Both the position numbers and the translations under genes were made by a program. A model generated the notes under the pieces. That model saw only the letters and a program-made list of their open reading frames with translations. It was not told where the DNA came from and made no database searches. Positions 1 to 8,003 of a stretch of DNA of 64,000 nt are shown here, piece by piece. The DNA lies in contig JAFRXD010000052.1 of the NCBI GenBank assembly GCA_017441605.1, positions 1-64,000 on the forward strand, in the 5' to 3' direction. The number at the start of each line of letters is the position of its first letter. Position 1 is the stretch's first letter. Origin of the DNA: Thermoguttaceae bacterium. GTDB taxonomy: Bacteria > Planctomycetota > Planctomycetia > Pirellulales > Thermoguttaceae.

Positions 1-1349
1 ACAACAGCAACAATAACAACAACAACCGAAACAACAATAACAGCAACAATAACAACAGCAACAGCAGTAGCTCGACCTACGGCAGCGGCGTTGTCGTCGA
101 CGTGGACGGGGTTCTCCAACGCGTCGTTCTAGACGACGGCGCGCTCGCGCTGGCTCGCTCCGCCGCCAATTCGGCGATTCCGTCCGAGATGAGCGCTCCC
201 AGCAAGCTGCGCAAAGTCTCCCTGACGCGCCTCGAAGCGCAAATTAAGGAAAACGGCGGAGTCGTTACCGACGAAATGGCGAATCTCGCCGGACTCACTC
301 GCATTGAGAACGTCTTCGTTTATCCGGAGACGGGCGACGTCGTGGTCGCCGGTCCCGCCGAGGGCTGGAAGGTCGGCCCGGAAGGCGCGACCGTCGGCGC
401 CAAGAGCGGTCGTCCCACGCTGCAACTGCAAGACCTAGTCGTCGCGCTTCGCGCGTATCCCGCCGAGGGGAAAGGCGCGGCGCTCGTCGGTTGCTCGATC
501 GACCCGACCGAAGACGGCCTTCGCAATATGCAAGCCTACCTCAACACCGCGAGCAAGCCGAACGTCGCCAGCGACGAAGAGTGCGTCGAATACGCCTACG
601 GCATTCGGGACGCGCTCGGTCTGCAAAACGTTACCGTCTGGGGCGTCTCCCCCAAGACGAACTTCGCCGCGACGCTCGTCGCCGCCGACTACCGCATGAA
701 GCTCATCGGGATCGGGCTCGAAGAGGCTCCGGTTAAGCTGACCACCTACGTCGACAAATCGAATCCGGCGCGTCGCTCGAGCAACGCGCTCGTTCGCTGG
801 TTCTTCCAACCGAATTACGACTGCGTCGTCGAAACCGAAGACGGCAACGCGATGCAACTGGTCGGCAACGGCGTCAATCTCGTTGGCGAAGACGAGCTCG
901 TTGGCGCCGACGGCAAGCGCTCCGCCGACAAGGGCAAGGGCAACCCGGCCACTCGCGCCTACGCCAAGAGCTTCACCGCGAAATTCGAGTCGATCGCCGA
1001 CCGCGTTCCGGTTTACGCCAATCTCCGCAACCTGATCGATATGACGATCGTCGCCGCCTATCTCCAAAAGGAGAACGTCTACGAAAAGGCGAACTGGGCG
1101 CTCGATTTCTTCTCCGACGAGTCGAAATATCAAACGGAAAACCTCATCGCCGTTCAATTTGCCGAGACCGCCGTCAACACGATTCGTCGCGGGGCCAACC
1201 TCGTCTCCTACCCGACCGGCGGCGGCGTCTCCATCGAGCCGCAAATCGCGCTCGAGCAAACCCGCGTCAAGTACGACGACAACGGCAAGATCGAAGAGAA
1301 ACGCGCCGAGTCCCAAAATTCCGACTCCAGCGCTTGGTGGTGGGACTGA
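1..1349 (+). CDS. DUF1598-like planctomycete protein, C-terminal part (5' end outside window)
   Basis: The frame is open from base 3 to the TGA at 1347-1349, so the gene enters from the left and its start is not visible; the GTG at 102 is only an internal candidate. The first 25 or so codons are almost all Asn and Ser, a disordered linker. After that comes a compact region with 'LAGLTRIENVFVYPE', 'VVVAGPAEGW' and 'SGRPTLQLQDLVVALRAY', which I recognise as the pattern of the planctomycete family DUF1598; this is recalled from memory and was not searched. No membrane segment or catalytic motif is visible in the part present. The protein ends in 'SSAWWWD', a Ser/Trp-rich tail. Function is unknown. 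A strong hairpin terminator follows 40 bases downstream, so this is the last gene of its transcript. Confidence 0.8.
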   Translation, partial: NSNNNNNNRNNNNSNNNNSNSSSSTYGSGVVVDVDGVLQRVVLDDGALALARSAANSAIPSEMSAPSKLRKVSLTRLEAQIKENGGVVTDEMANLAGLTRIENVFVYPETGDVVVAGPAEGWKVGPEGATVGAKSGRPTLQLQDLVVALRAYPAEGKGAALVGCSIDPTEDGLRNMQAYLNTASKPNVASDEECVEYAYGIRDALGLQNVTVWGVSPKTNFAATLVAADYRMKLIGIGLEEAPVKLTTYVDKSNPARRSSNALVRWFFQPNYDCVVETEDGNAMQLVGNGVNLVGEDELVGADGKRSADKGKGNPATRAYAKSFTAKFESIADRVPVYANLRNLIDMTIVAAYLQKENVYEKANWALDFFSDESKYQTENLIAVQFAETAVNTIRRGANLVSYPTGGGVSIEPQIALEQTRVKYDDNGKIEEKRAESQNSDSSAWWWD

Positions 1350-1388
1350 GCCCGAGGCTTTCGCGAGATTGATTTTTCTCCGATGAAA

Positions 1389-1432
1389 TAAAAAGACCGT
1401 CGCGGATCTTCGCGTCCGCGACGGTCTTTTTG
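1389..1432 (+). terminator. Rho-independent terminator after the DUF1598-like gene
   Basis: A perfect stem (AAAGACCGTCGCGGA paired with TCCGCGACGGTCTTT) closes a short loop and is flanked by A and T runs. It lies 40 bases after the stop codon. Confidence 0.85.
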
Positions 1433-1462
1433 CGCTCGTCCGTTAGAGCGTTTTCGGTTTTG

Positions 1463-1524
1463 AAATAAGAAAAGCGTCGACCGCGCGTCCTTGCGCTTCG
1501 GCGCGTCCTTGCGCCGGTCGACGC
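1463..1524 (-). terminator. Hairpin terminator of the leftward lipoprotein gene, loop with an 18-base tandem repeat
   Basis: A 10-bp perfect inverted repeat (GCGTCGACCG at 1474-1483, CGGTCGACGC at 1515-1524) lies just past the stop codon of the leftward gene and is followed on the minus strand by CTTTTCTTATTTC. The loop holds two near-identical copies of an 18-base unit (gcgcgtccttgcgcttcg and a shorter copy). Confidence 0.65.
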
Positions 1525-1533
1525 GAATTTTTG

Positions 1534-2166
1534 TCAGCGAACGATCGTTCCGTTCGACTCTTCGACCGGTTCGCTCGCGCGCGCCGTCTTGGGGGGCGCG
1601 TTTTCGGCCTCGTCGCTCGCCAGCATTTCCTCGCCCGAGGCGTCCTCGAAATTAATCGCCAAATCGCCGACGCTAAACCCCGCGATCCGCCAGCCGTAAT
1701 CGACGTTCGTCAAGACGAAGGTCAGCTCGTCCACTTGAATCGCGCCCGAGTCGGTGTAGTCCTCGACGTCGACCGCGACTAAAACGCGGCCTTGAATCGG
1801 CTTCATTTTTTTAGTGATTCGCCATCGCGCGGTCGCGCTCTCTTGGGCGGCGAAACTATCGCGCCGCGCCTCTTGCGCGCGTCGAGTCAACAGGGCGAAC
1901 GCGCCGTCGTCGTCGCCGCTGAAGAACGTCTTGAAGAAGGCGTTCACCACTCCCTCCGGAGTTTCGGGATTATCGACGTCGAGGGGCGTCTCGTCGACTT
2001 CCGGCTTCGCGCCGGTATCGGGCGCGTCGGAAGGAGCCCCATTTTCGGAAGAATTAACGGACGTTCCGTCCGAAGAAGGCGCCCCGCCCTCGCTTCGACA
2101 ACAACCCAAAGTCGAAACGAGCGCCGCCAATCCGAAAACGAAACACAGTCCAAACGACTTGCTCAT
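1534..2166 (-). CDS. Lipoprotein with an NTF2-like-looking C-terminal domain, unknown function
   Basis: A 210-residue protein. The start at 2166 was chosen because it begins a clean signal peptide (MSKSFGLCFVFGLAALVSTLGC) and has GAGAGGA about 8 bases upstream; a start six codons earlier is possible. The lipobox 'STLGC' at residues 16-20 predicts diacylglyceryl attachment at Cys20. A Ser/Glu/Asp-rich linker runs to about residue 75. The remainder begins 'TPEGVVNAFFKTFFSGDDDGAFALLT' and ends with alternating beta-like segments, the pattern of the NTF2/DUF4878 fold, but no catalytic residues were recognised. It is a stand-alone gene with its own terminator. Function is unknown; an envelope-located ligand-binding or structural role is inference. 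Confidence 0.75.
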   Translation of the reverse strand: MSKSFGLCFVFGLAALVSTLGCCRSEGGAPSSDGTSVNSSENGAPSDAPDTGAKPEVDETPLDVDNPETPEGVVNAFFKTFFSGDDDGAFALLTRRAQEARRDSFAAQESATARWRITKKMKPIQGRVLVAVDVEDYTDSGAIQVDELTFVLTNVDYGWRIAGFSVGDLAINFEDASGEEMLASDEAENAPPKTARASEPVEESNGTIVR

Positions 2167-2328
2167 TGAACGATCCTCTCGCAACGCGCTTTAAAAAGCG
2201 CTCCTGTTTCATAAAAGCCGACCGATTGTCGCGATTTTCGCAAAACCGGTCAATATCGTTTTGAAAGAAAAAATCAAACGCGTCGCCGCCGTTAAATCGC
2301 GAGCGGCGCGCCGGGAACAACGCGTCCA

Positions 2329-3114
2329 ATGTCCCAAACGCTCAAAGGCAAAACGATTCTGGTCGCGCGGGAGAGAGAGCGCGCCGACGAAATGACGAAA
2401 CTCTTGGAGGCGGAGGGGGGACGCGCGCTCGTTCAGCCCCCGATTCAAACGCTGCCGGTCGAGGATCCGAGCGAATTGGACGACGCGTTGACCGCCGCGC
2501 TCGACCGAGAATTCGACTGGGCCATCTTTTCGAGCGTCAACGGGGTAAAATTCGCGCTAGATCGCCTCGAAGAAACGAAGAAAATCGACGCGCGCGAGCT
2601 CTCTACCCGAGTCGCGATCGCGGCGGTTGGGGCGACAACGAGAGATTACCTCCGAGAGCGCGGTTTAACGGTCGATATCGTCCCCCAAAAATTCGACGCG
2701 GACGGTCTAGTCGACGCCCTCTTCGAGGGTATTGGAAAAACAATCGCGTCGCAAAAATTTCTCTCGCTTCGAGCGAGCCGAGGAAGAAAAACGTTGAGCG
2801 AGCGCTTGACCTCGCTCGGCGCGACGGTTCGGGAAACGATCGCCTACCGAAGCGTCGACGTCGAAGCGGCCGAGCCGGGAATCGTTGAAGCGGCGCGAGA
2901 AGGAAGAATCGACGCGGGAATCGTCGCGAGCTCCGCGTCGGCGAGCGCCGTTCTGAGACTTTTGGGAGAATCGGCGAAAGGAATTCCGTGGTTCGCGATT
3001 AGCGAGCTAACGGCGACGGCGCTGAGAAAAGAGGGGGCGCGCGTCGGGGGGGTCGCGAGAGAGGCGACGGCGCGAGCGCTTTTTGAATCCGTTTTAGAAA
3101 CGTTTTCGAAATGA
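2329..3114 (+). CDS. hemD: Uroporphyrinogen-III synthase
   Basis: A 261-residue protein of normal HemD length. It cyclises hydroxymethylbilane to uroporphyrinogen III with inversion of ring D, the committed step toward haem, sirohaem and cobalamin, in the cytoplasm. The family pattern is visible: 'KTILVARERERADEMTKLLEAEGG' at the N-terminus, 'FSSVNGVKFAL' at 67-77, 'AAVGATTRDYL' at 98-108, the inter-domain strand 'FLSLRASRGRKTL', 'ETIAYRSV' and 'FAISELTATALRKEG' near the end. It uses ATG at 2329 with only a weak ribosome site upstream. No other tetrapyrrole gene is adjacent, so it stands alone here, facing the leftward rhaA. Confidence 0.92.
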   Translation: MSQTLKGKTILVARERERADEMTKLLEAEGGRALVQPPIQTLPVEDPSELDDALTAALDREFDWAIFSSVNGVKFALDRLEETKKIDARELSTRVAIAAVGATTRDYLRERGLTVDIVPQKFDADGLVDALFEGIGKTIASQKFLSLRASRGRKTLSERLTSLGATVRETIAYRSVDVEAAEPGIVEAAREGRIDAGIVASSASASAVLRLLGESAKGIPWFAISELTATALRKEGARVGGVAREATARALFESVLETFSK

Positions 3115-3185
3115 AAAAGCGCCGAAGCGCCGGAATATAACCGCCCCTTCGACGCTCTATTGTCAACGAGAGAAATCTCGAACGA

Positions 3186-4442
3186 TTAACGCTTGGAAAG
3201 AACCTCTTTTTCGTAGTTTTCGCACTCGGCGATCCATTTTTCTCCGACCGGAGCGCCGTTTTTCTCGCAGTAGTAGTCCCAAACGGCGGAGAACGGGGCG
3301 GACTTAAGCTCTTCGAGCAGCGCGAGTCGCTTGGTGTAGTTGAACTCGAGTTCCAATTTGCGGAGTTGCTCCAGCGGCTCGAGCGCGGCGACGAGCAAAG
3401 CCTTGCGCGCGGCGCGGGTTCCGACCGTCCAGGCCGCGATGCGGTTGATCGAGCCGTCGAAGAAGTCGAGCGCGACGTAAGTTCGCGGAAGCAAATTGTT
3501 GCGCACCAGCTCTTCGGCGATCGCGCGCATTTGGTCGTTGTAGATCACCACGTGGTCGGAGTCCCAGCGAACCCCGCGCGAAACGTGCAGAAGCAAGTTC
3601 TCGGTGAACATCGCGATCGAGGTCAGTTTGTCGCTAATGCACTCGGTCGGATGGAAGTGCCCCGCGTCGAGGGTCGCGATCAAGTTGTTCTTAATCGCGT
3701 AGCCCATGCAGAATTCGTGGCTTCCGACGGTGTAGCTTTCCGCGCCAATGCCGAACAGCTTGCTTTCGACGCCGTCGCGGATGTTTTTCTTGTCGTACTT
3801 GACCGAGAAGATCTCGTCGTAGGAGGTGGCGAGACGCTCGCGCGGCGCGAGACGATCGACCGGCGTGTCCTTAATTCCGTCGGGAGTCCAGTGATTGACG
3901 ACCGACTCGGTTCCCAATTGCTCACCGAAATAGTTGGCGATCGCGCGGCAGCGCTTGTCGTGCTCGATCCAGAAATCGCGGATTTCTTTGCTCGGGTGCG
4001 AAAGGGTCAGCCCGTCGGCGGCTTTCGGGTGCGAGAAGAAGGTCGGGTTGAAGTCGAGCCCGATTCCGAGTTTCTTCGCCCAATCGACCCAGCCTTGGAA
4101 GTGTTTCGGCTCGATCTCGTCGCGATCGACTTTCTGACCGCCGTTCTCGAGATAGATCGCGTGAAGATTGAATCGGAGCTTTCCGGGAATGAGCGAGAAC
4201 GCTTTCTCGGCGTCTTGGCGAAGCTCCGCCACCGTTCGCGCTTTGCCCGGATAGTTGCCCGTCGAGAGAATGCCGCCGCTCAGAGCCTCGCCGGAAGCCT
4301 CGAAGCCGCCGACGTCGTCCCCTTGCCAGCAGTGCAAAGAAATCGCGGAAGCGTCGATCTTCGCGATCGCCGCGTCAACGTCGACTCCAAGTTCCGCGTA
4401 ACGTTCTTTCGCCAGAGCGAAGGCTTGTTCTACTTTACTCAT
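3186..4442 (-). CDS. rhaA: L-rhamnose isomerase
   Basis: A 418-residue protein of typical RhaA length, interconverting L-rhamnose and L-rhamnulose with divalent metal in a TIM barrel. Visible signatures are '[14 protein letters not shown]' near residue 36, '[11 protein letters not shown]' near 88, '[13 protein letters not shown]', '[16 protein letters not shown]', the metal/substrate segment '[10 protein letters not shown]' and 'VRWDSDHVV'. It starts at ATG 4442. This is the first step of L-rhamnose use, and its product, once phosphorylated, is a substrate for the class II aldolase in the microcompartment operon about 45 kb away. The gene stands alone here, with no rhamnulokinase, mutarotase or transporter alongside. 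Confidence 0.96.
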   Translation of the reverse strand: MSKVEQAFALAKERYAELGVDVDAAIAKIDASAISLHCWQGDDVGGFEASGEALSGGILSTGNYPGKARTVAELRQDAEKAFSLIPGKLRFNLHAIYLENGGQKVDRDEIEPKHFQGWVDWAKKLGIGLDFNPTFFSHPKAADGLTLSHPSKEIRDFWIEHDKRCRAIANYFGEQLGTESVVNHWTPDGIKDTPVDRLAPRERLATSYDEIFSVKYDKKNIRDGVESKLFGIGAESYTVGSHEFCMGYAIKNNLIATLDAGHFHPTECISDKLTSIAMFTENLLLHVSRGVRWDSDHVVIYNDQMRAIAEELVRNNLLPRTYVALDFFDGSINRIAAWTVGTRAARKALLVAALEPLEQLRKLELEFNYTKRLALLEELKSAPFSAVWDYYCEKNGAPVGEKWIAECENYEKEVLSKR

Positions 4443-4615
4443 CTAATAACTCCTATGATAAAGGCGACCTCTCGGCGACGGCGGGACGCCGACGCGCTAA
4501 AGAAATCAATCGAAAAATCCGATATTGCTAAAAGAGCGATTTTTTCGCATAGTTACGATCGCCCTTTTTGTAGCGACGCCGAGCGTCGCGAACGTCTGCG
4601 ATAAAGGAAAAAACA

Positions 4616-4831
4616 ATGTTCGTTTCAAACGACGACGCGTCGCGAAAACTATCCGACGAGCCCAAATTCGACGAGTCGAAACGTCGCGACTTGCGACGGT
4701 TGGCTCTCGCGGCGAGCGCGATCCTGTTGGGTTCGACCGTTCTCTTCTCTTCCGGATGCCAAACGACGAAGAGCAGAAAAACGAGCAAAACCGTCGACGA
4801 TTTTTTGCAAGCCGACAAACCGCAATGGTAA
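4616..4831 (+). CDS. Small lipoprotein, unknown function
   Basis: A 71-residue protein with AAAGGA 8 bases before its ATG. It has a long charged N-region (about 30 residues, ending in 'ESKRRDLRRL'), a hydrophobic segment 'ALAASAILLGSTVLF' and a lipobox 'FSSGC' at about 44-48. Only 23 residues follow the lipidated Cys, ending in 'DDFLQADKPQW'. A hairpin terminator lies immediately downstream, which supports a real short transcript. Lipoproteins of this style recur in the window (20.6, 35.5 and 42.2 kb). No function can be assigned. Confidence 0.7.
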   Translation: MFVSNDDASRKLSDEPKFDESKRRDLRRLALAASAILLGSTVLFSSGCQTTKSRKTSKTVDDFLQADKPQW

Positions 4832-4856
4832 CGCGTTCGTCGAGCGATTCAAGCGA

Positions 4857-4888
4857 AGCGCGCCCTCTCGGAGGACGCGCTTTTTTTT
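4857..4888 (+). terminator. Rho-independent terminator
   Basis: The stem AGCGCG-c-CCTC / GAGG-a-CGCGCT is followed by eight T residues, directly downstream of the small lipoprotein gene. Confidence 0.85.
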
Positions 4889-4916
4889 CGAGTTCCGGGC
4901 TCGATTCTCGCCGCGA

Positions 4917-6623
4917 CTAAGCCGGAACCGAATCGTCGTCCTTAATCGGCGGCGGAGGACGATTCGCCATTAAAGCGGCGATCCATCGCGTCTCGGGGAA
5001 GGACTGAAAAATAATCTTCATCACGACGGCGAGGGGCGGCGAAAGGAACATTCCTACCGGTCCGAGAAGCCATCCGAAGAAAATTAACGCGATCAACACA
5101 ATGAGGGGCGAGAGATCGAGCCCGTCGCCGAGCAAACGAGGCTCCAACACGTACCCAATTCCGCAGTTAATGACCGCGAATCCGACGGCGACCGCGCAAC
5201 CGACTCCAACCCCGTGATCGACCGTCGCCAAGACGATCGGAGGAACCGCCGCCGCGACCGAACCGATATTGGGAATATAGTTCAAGATAAAGGCGACGAA
5301 CCCCCACAAAAGCGGGTACTGAATTCGCGCGAGGGCGCATAGAACGACGACCAGGGCGCCGACGGCGCAACTCATCGTCGTCTTAATGACCATATAGTTC
5401 CGTATGTCGTGAACGACGCCCTCGATGTGCGAATTCGTAAAGCGCCGCTTGCCGAGCGCCGCCACGAGCTTCTTAGGAATCTTCGCCGTTTCGCAGAGCA
5501 TAAAAATCACGAGCAGCGTAATGAGCAGCGCGTTGCTGAACAGGGCGCTCAATTCACCGGCCAATCCCTTGAGGAACCGGAAGATTTGCTGAGAACTTGC
5601 GCCGACCGCCGAGGTCTCGGCCCGCTCGTCGGCGCGGCGGTAATCTTCGTACGCCTGATCGCTGAGGCGTCCCGCCGTCGCGTAGTCGTCGAGCAAACCT
5701 CCGTCGCCGCGCTCGGCGTCGGAGCGCTCCTCGTAAGGATTCAGCCCCCCGACAAACCCGGACGACGGGTCGTCGACCAGCGAGTCGCCGTCTTCTTCCA
5801 AGAACGCTCGAGGATTATTTGGCGCGAGCCCGTCTCGCGGAAGCTCGTCGTTCCAAGACGAGGCCATTCCATCGAAACCGGAAGTCGCCCCTTTGGGCTC
5901 GATCTCGCGCGGCGCGTCCTCGACGCTCTTCGTCGAGTAACCGACGTTTTTCATCGTCGCCTCGCCCGGGGCGCGCTCCGCCGCGGGAGGCGAGCCGGAG
6001 CCGGTTCCCTCGCGCGCTTCGCCCCGATCCTCACCGGCGGACTCGACGGTCGTTTCGTCTCGATATCCTCGCAGCGCGTCGACTTGCGCTCGTCCGAGCC
6101 GGGCCCCCGCGCGAAGCTCGTCGAGGTACGCTGTCTCCACGTCTTTCGCGGAGGTCAATGGCTCCTCTTCTTCCTCTTGATCCGGGTTGGACGATTTGAG
6201 CGAAGGGAAAAACTCCTCCAAGTTCAAATTGTACTCTTTAAATTTCTCGGTGAATTTATAGCGGTAGTTGTCGATATTCCCGGCGAACTGGGCGAGTTGC
6301 GCGCCGACGACGGTCATCGCGCTCAGTCCGATAGCCGCGACGCCAATGATCACGACCGTGAGCGCGAGCCACGAGGCGACGCCCTTCGACTTGAGCCAAT
6401 TGACCGGAGTTATTAAAAGAACCGTGAAGAACGTCGCGAGGAAGAAAATCCCCAAAACGCCGCGCGCGCTGTGAATACCCGCCAAGACCACAATGCCCGA
6501 CGCCAAAAGAGCCGCGTAGTTGATAAGCTCGCCTTTGCGCTCTTTTTTCGCGCCGGGCGCCTTCGGCGATTTCGCCGAACCCTTCGACGGACGATCGACG
6601 TTTGTTTTATCTGCCTCGTTCAT
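4917..6623 (-). CDS. AI-2E family (PerM-like) membrane permease with a large acidic insertion
   Basis: A 568-residue protein. ATG at 6623 was chosen because GGAAGG precedes it by 5-6 bases; an earlier in-frame start lacks such a site. The N-terminal 45 residues are charged, then three hydrophobic segments lie between about residues 48 and 130 ('YAALLASGIVVLAGI', 'GIFFLATFFTVLLITP', 'WLALTVVIIGVAAIGLSAM'). The C-terminal half has the family's core: 'ALLITLLVIFMLCETAKIP', 'WGFVAFILNYIPNIGS' and 'LGDGLDLSPLIVLIALIFFGWLLGPVGMFLSPPLAV'. Between them lies roughly 200 residues of Glu/Asp/Gly/Ser-rich sequence where relatives have a much shorter loop. The family includes candidate exporters and Na+/H+ antiporters; the substrate cannot be read from sequence. 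Confidence 0.88.
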   Translation of the reverse strand: MNEADKTNVDRPSKGSAKSPKAPGAKKERKGELINYAALLASGIVVLAGIHSARGVLGIFFLATFFTVLLITPVNWLKSKGVASWLALTVVIIGVAAIGLSAMTVVGAQLAQFAGNIDNYRYKFTEKFKEYNLNLEEFFPSLKSSNPDQEEEEEPLTSAKDVETAYLDELRAGARLGRAQVDALRGYRDETTVESAGEDRGEAREGTGSGSPPAAERAPGEATMKNVGYSTKSVEDAPREIEPKGATSGFDGMASSWNDELPRDGLAPNNPRAFLEEDGDSLVDDPSSGFVGGLNPYEERSDAERGDGGLLDDYATAGRLSDQAYEDYRRADERAETSAVGASSQQIFRFLKGLAGELSALFSNALLITLLVIFMLCETAKIPKKLVAALGKRRFTNSHIEGVVHDIRNYMVIKTTMSCAVGALVVVLCALARIQYPLLWGFVAFILNYIPNIGSVAAAVPPIVLATVDHGVGVGCAVAVGFAVINCGIGYVLEPRLLGDGLDLSPLIVLIALIFFGWLLGPVGMFLSPPLAVVMKIIFQSFPETRWIAALMANRPPPPIKDDDSVPA

Positions 6624-6708
6624 AGACCTTCCAACCCAATAATCGCTCGATCGAGCGGGGAGCGGCGACGCAATCCGAGCGATTTCGCCGCGACTCCGTA
6701 AATCGTAC

Positions 6709-6747
6709 AAAAAAAAATCGTCGGCGCAAGGGTCGACGACTTTTTTT
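6709..6747 (-). terminator. Terminator of the NfeD-like gene
   Basis: TCGTCG (6718-6723) pairs with CGACGA (6734-6739) between long A and T runs. It lies 30 bases past the stop of the leftward NfeD-like gene and precedes the next leftward gene. Confidence 0.65.
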
Positions 6748-6776
6748 CGCGTTTTCGAGGAAAATTCTAAAACGAG

Positions 6777-7424
6777 TTACTTCGGGCGAACCAATAGGGT
6801 CGAATCTCCGAGAATCTTCTCGACCACGACGGGAGTTCCCGGCTTCAAATCGACTTCGGAATCAGTGAGCGCCTCGTATTCCATCGAGCGCTCCTGTTGC
6901 AAAATCGTCACTTTACCTTGCTTCGCTCGGGACGCCGGGACGGTCAAATAAACGCTTCCCTCGGCGCCGAGCGCGGAGCTCGCCCTAATCGAGCCGTCGG
7001 CGTTAAAGGACGAAAGCATTCGAAATAGGAAGAAGACCGCGATAATCGCGACGAATCCGCAAACGCACGCGACGGCCAACTGAGCCGGAAGGGCCGCTCC
7101 GCTCTCGCGCATCGCCAAGCCGGAAAGCCCGAAAAACGCGATTCCCGCCGTCAGAGTGCGAACCGAGAACACGCGAAGGAAATGCGTTCCGCCCGCGTCG
7201 CGATGAACCGACTCGTTAAGCCCGTCGTTTGGGGCGGCCGCGTCGGGAACGCCGTCGCCGTCGAGATCAACCGTCGCGACGTCGGGAACCCCGTCTCCGT
7301 CCAAATCAAACGAAGCGTCGCCGCCGTCGCCCGAATCGCCGCCGAATCCAAAGAGCGTCAGCGCGAATTGAAGCAGGACGAACGCCGATCCCAAGATCGC
7401 GCAAAACAGAAAAAGTTTTTCCAT
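6777..7424 (-). CDS. NfeD-like membrane protein with two calcium-loop-like repeats
   Basis: A 215-residue protein. Segment 'LFLFCAILGSAFVLLQFALTLFGF' (4-27) is the first membrane span. Residues 28-70 carry two copies of 'DLDGDGVPD', a DxDxDGxxD pattern typical of EF-hand or thrombospondin-3-like calcium loops. Two further spans lie at about 88-145 ('TLTAGIAFFGLSGLAM', 'LAVACVCGFVAIIAVFFLF'). The C-terminal 65 residues ('GAEGSVYLTVP...LKPGTPVVVEKI...STLLVRPK') have the beta-rich pattern of the NfeD OB-fold. NfeD proteins partner SPFH/flotillin proteins in membrane microdomains, and a flotillin gene lies divergently 580 bases away, which strongly supports the assignment. The calcium-loop insertion is unusual for the family. 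Confidence 0.85.
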   Translation of the reverse strand: MEKLFLFCAILGSAFVLLQFALTLFGFGGDSGDGGDASFDLDGDGVPDVATVDLDGDGVPDAAAPNDGLNESVHRDAGGTHFLRVFSVRTLTAGIAFFGLSGLAMRESGAALPAQLAVACVCGFVAIIAVFFLFRMLSSFNADGSIRASSALGAEGSVYLTVPASRAKQGKVTILQQERSMEYEALTDSEVDLKPGTPVVVEKILGDSTLLVRPK

Positions 7425-7561
7425 AACGTTATCGACCTTTCTAATGAAACGAGGCCTTTGGCTCGCGCCATAGCGCGTCCCCTTTGTTTATTGTACGCGA
7501 AATCAAGCGACAAATCAACGACCGGTTTCGACGAAAGGTCCTTTTTTACGCTCGGAACCCA

Positions 7562-7741
7562 CTAAAAATCCTCGTCGCCGAAAAGATAATTCTCTTCCTT
7601 GTATTTGCGAATCGAGAATTGTAGATCCTCGCTCTTGGCGTACCGTCCCCCGAGAACGAGACTAAACAGCCCTCGCACGTTGTAAAAGCAGTTCAACGCG
7701 ACCAAAATCGCCGCGATCAAAGCCAATATAATCAACGTCAT
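7562..7741 (-). CDS. 59-residue membrane protein of the flotillin/NfeD locus, unknown function
   Basis: A short frame read on the minus strand: ATG at 7741, preceded by GGAGGA 5 bases upstream, to TAG at 7562. The product starts 'MTLIILALIAAILVALNCFYNV', one clear membrane span, followed by a conserved-looking basic/aromatic tail that includes 'GGRYAKSEDLQFSIRKYK' and ends 'FGDEDF'. It is the first leftward gene after the divergent promoter region, 137 bases upstream of the NfeD-like gene and probably co-transcribed with it. The near-ideal ribosome site, the clean topology and the position argue for a real gene. No family is recognised; a small accessory subunit of the flotillin-NfeD assembly is inference. 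Confidence 0.65.
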   Translation of the reverse strand: MTLIILALIAAILVALNCFYNVRGLFSLVLGGRYAKSEDLQFSIRKYKEENYLFGDEDF

Positions 7742-7891
7742 AGCGTCCTCCGCGAGCGCCTCGGCGTCGAAACGACGCTTAGCGCCAAATTAAACGATTA
7801 ATCCACCAATTTGGATTATAACGCTATTTCTTTTTTTATTCAATAAGTATTCCAACAAGAAAAATAAATATTTTCCGCGCGACGCGCATTC

Positions 7892-7920
7892 TTTACAAAA
7901 CGGTAAAGAAATGTTAAAAT
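7892..7920 (+). promoter_or_regulatory. Sigma70-type promoter of the flotillin gene
   Basis: TTTACA (7892-7897), a 17-base spacer and TAAAAT (7915-7920) lie in an AT-rich region about 80 bases before the flotillin start. Confidence 0.6.
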
Positions 7921-8003
7921 AGAAAAGATAAATAAAGTGTCCCGTCGCGTTTTTGCGGGGGAATGCGACCGATTACCTTTTTAGAAATTGAGGAAAGCGC
8001 GCT

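Noticed and set aside
3546..3557. Palindrome ACCACGTGGT considered as a third parS site
   Set aside because: Only CACGTG matches; the flanking GTT/AAC of parS is absent and it lies in a conserved part of rhaA.
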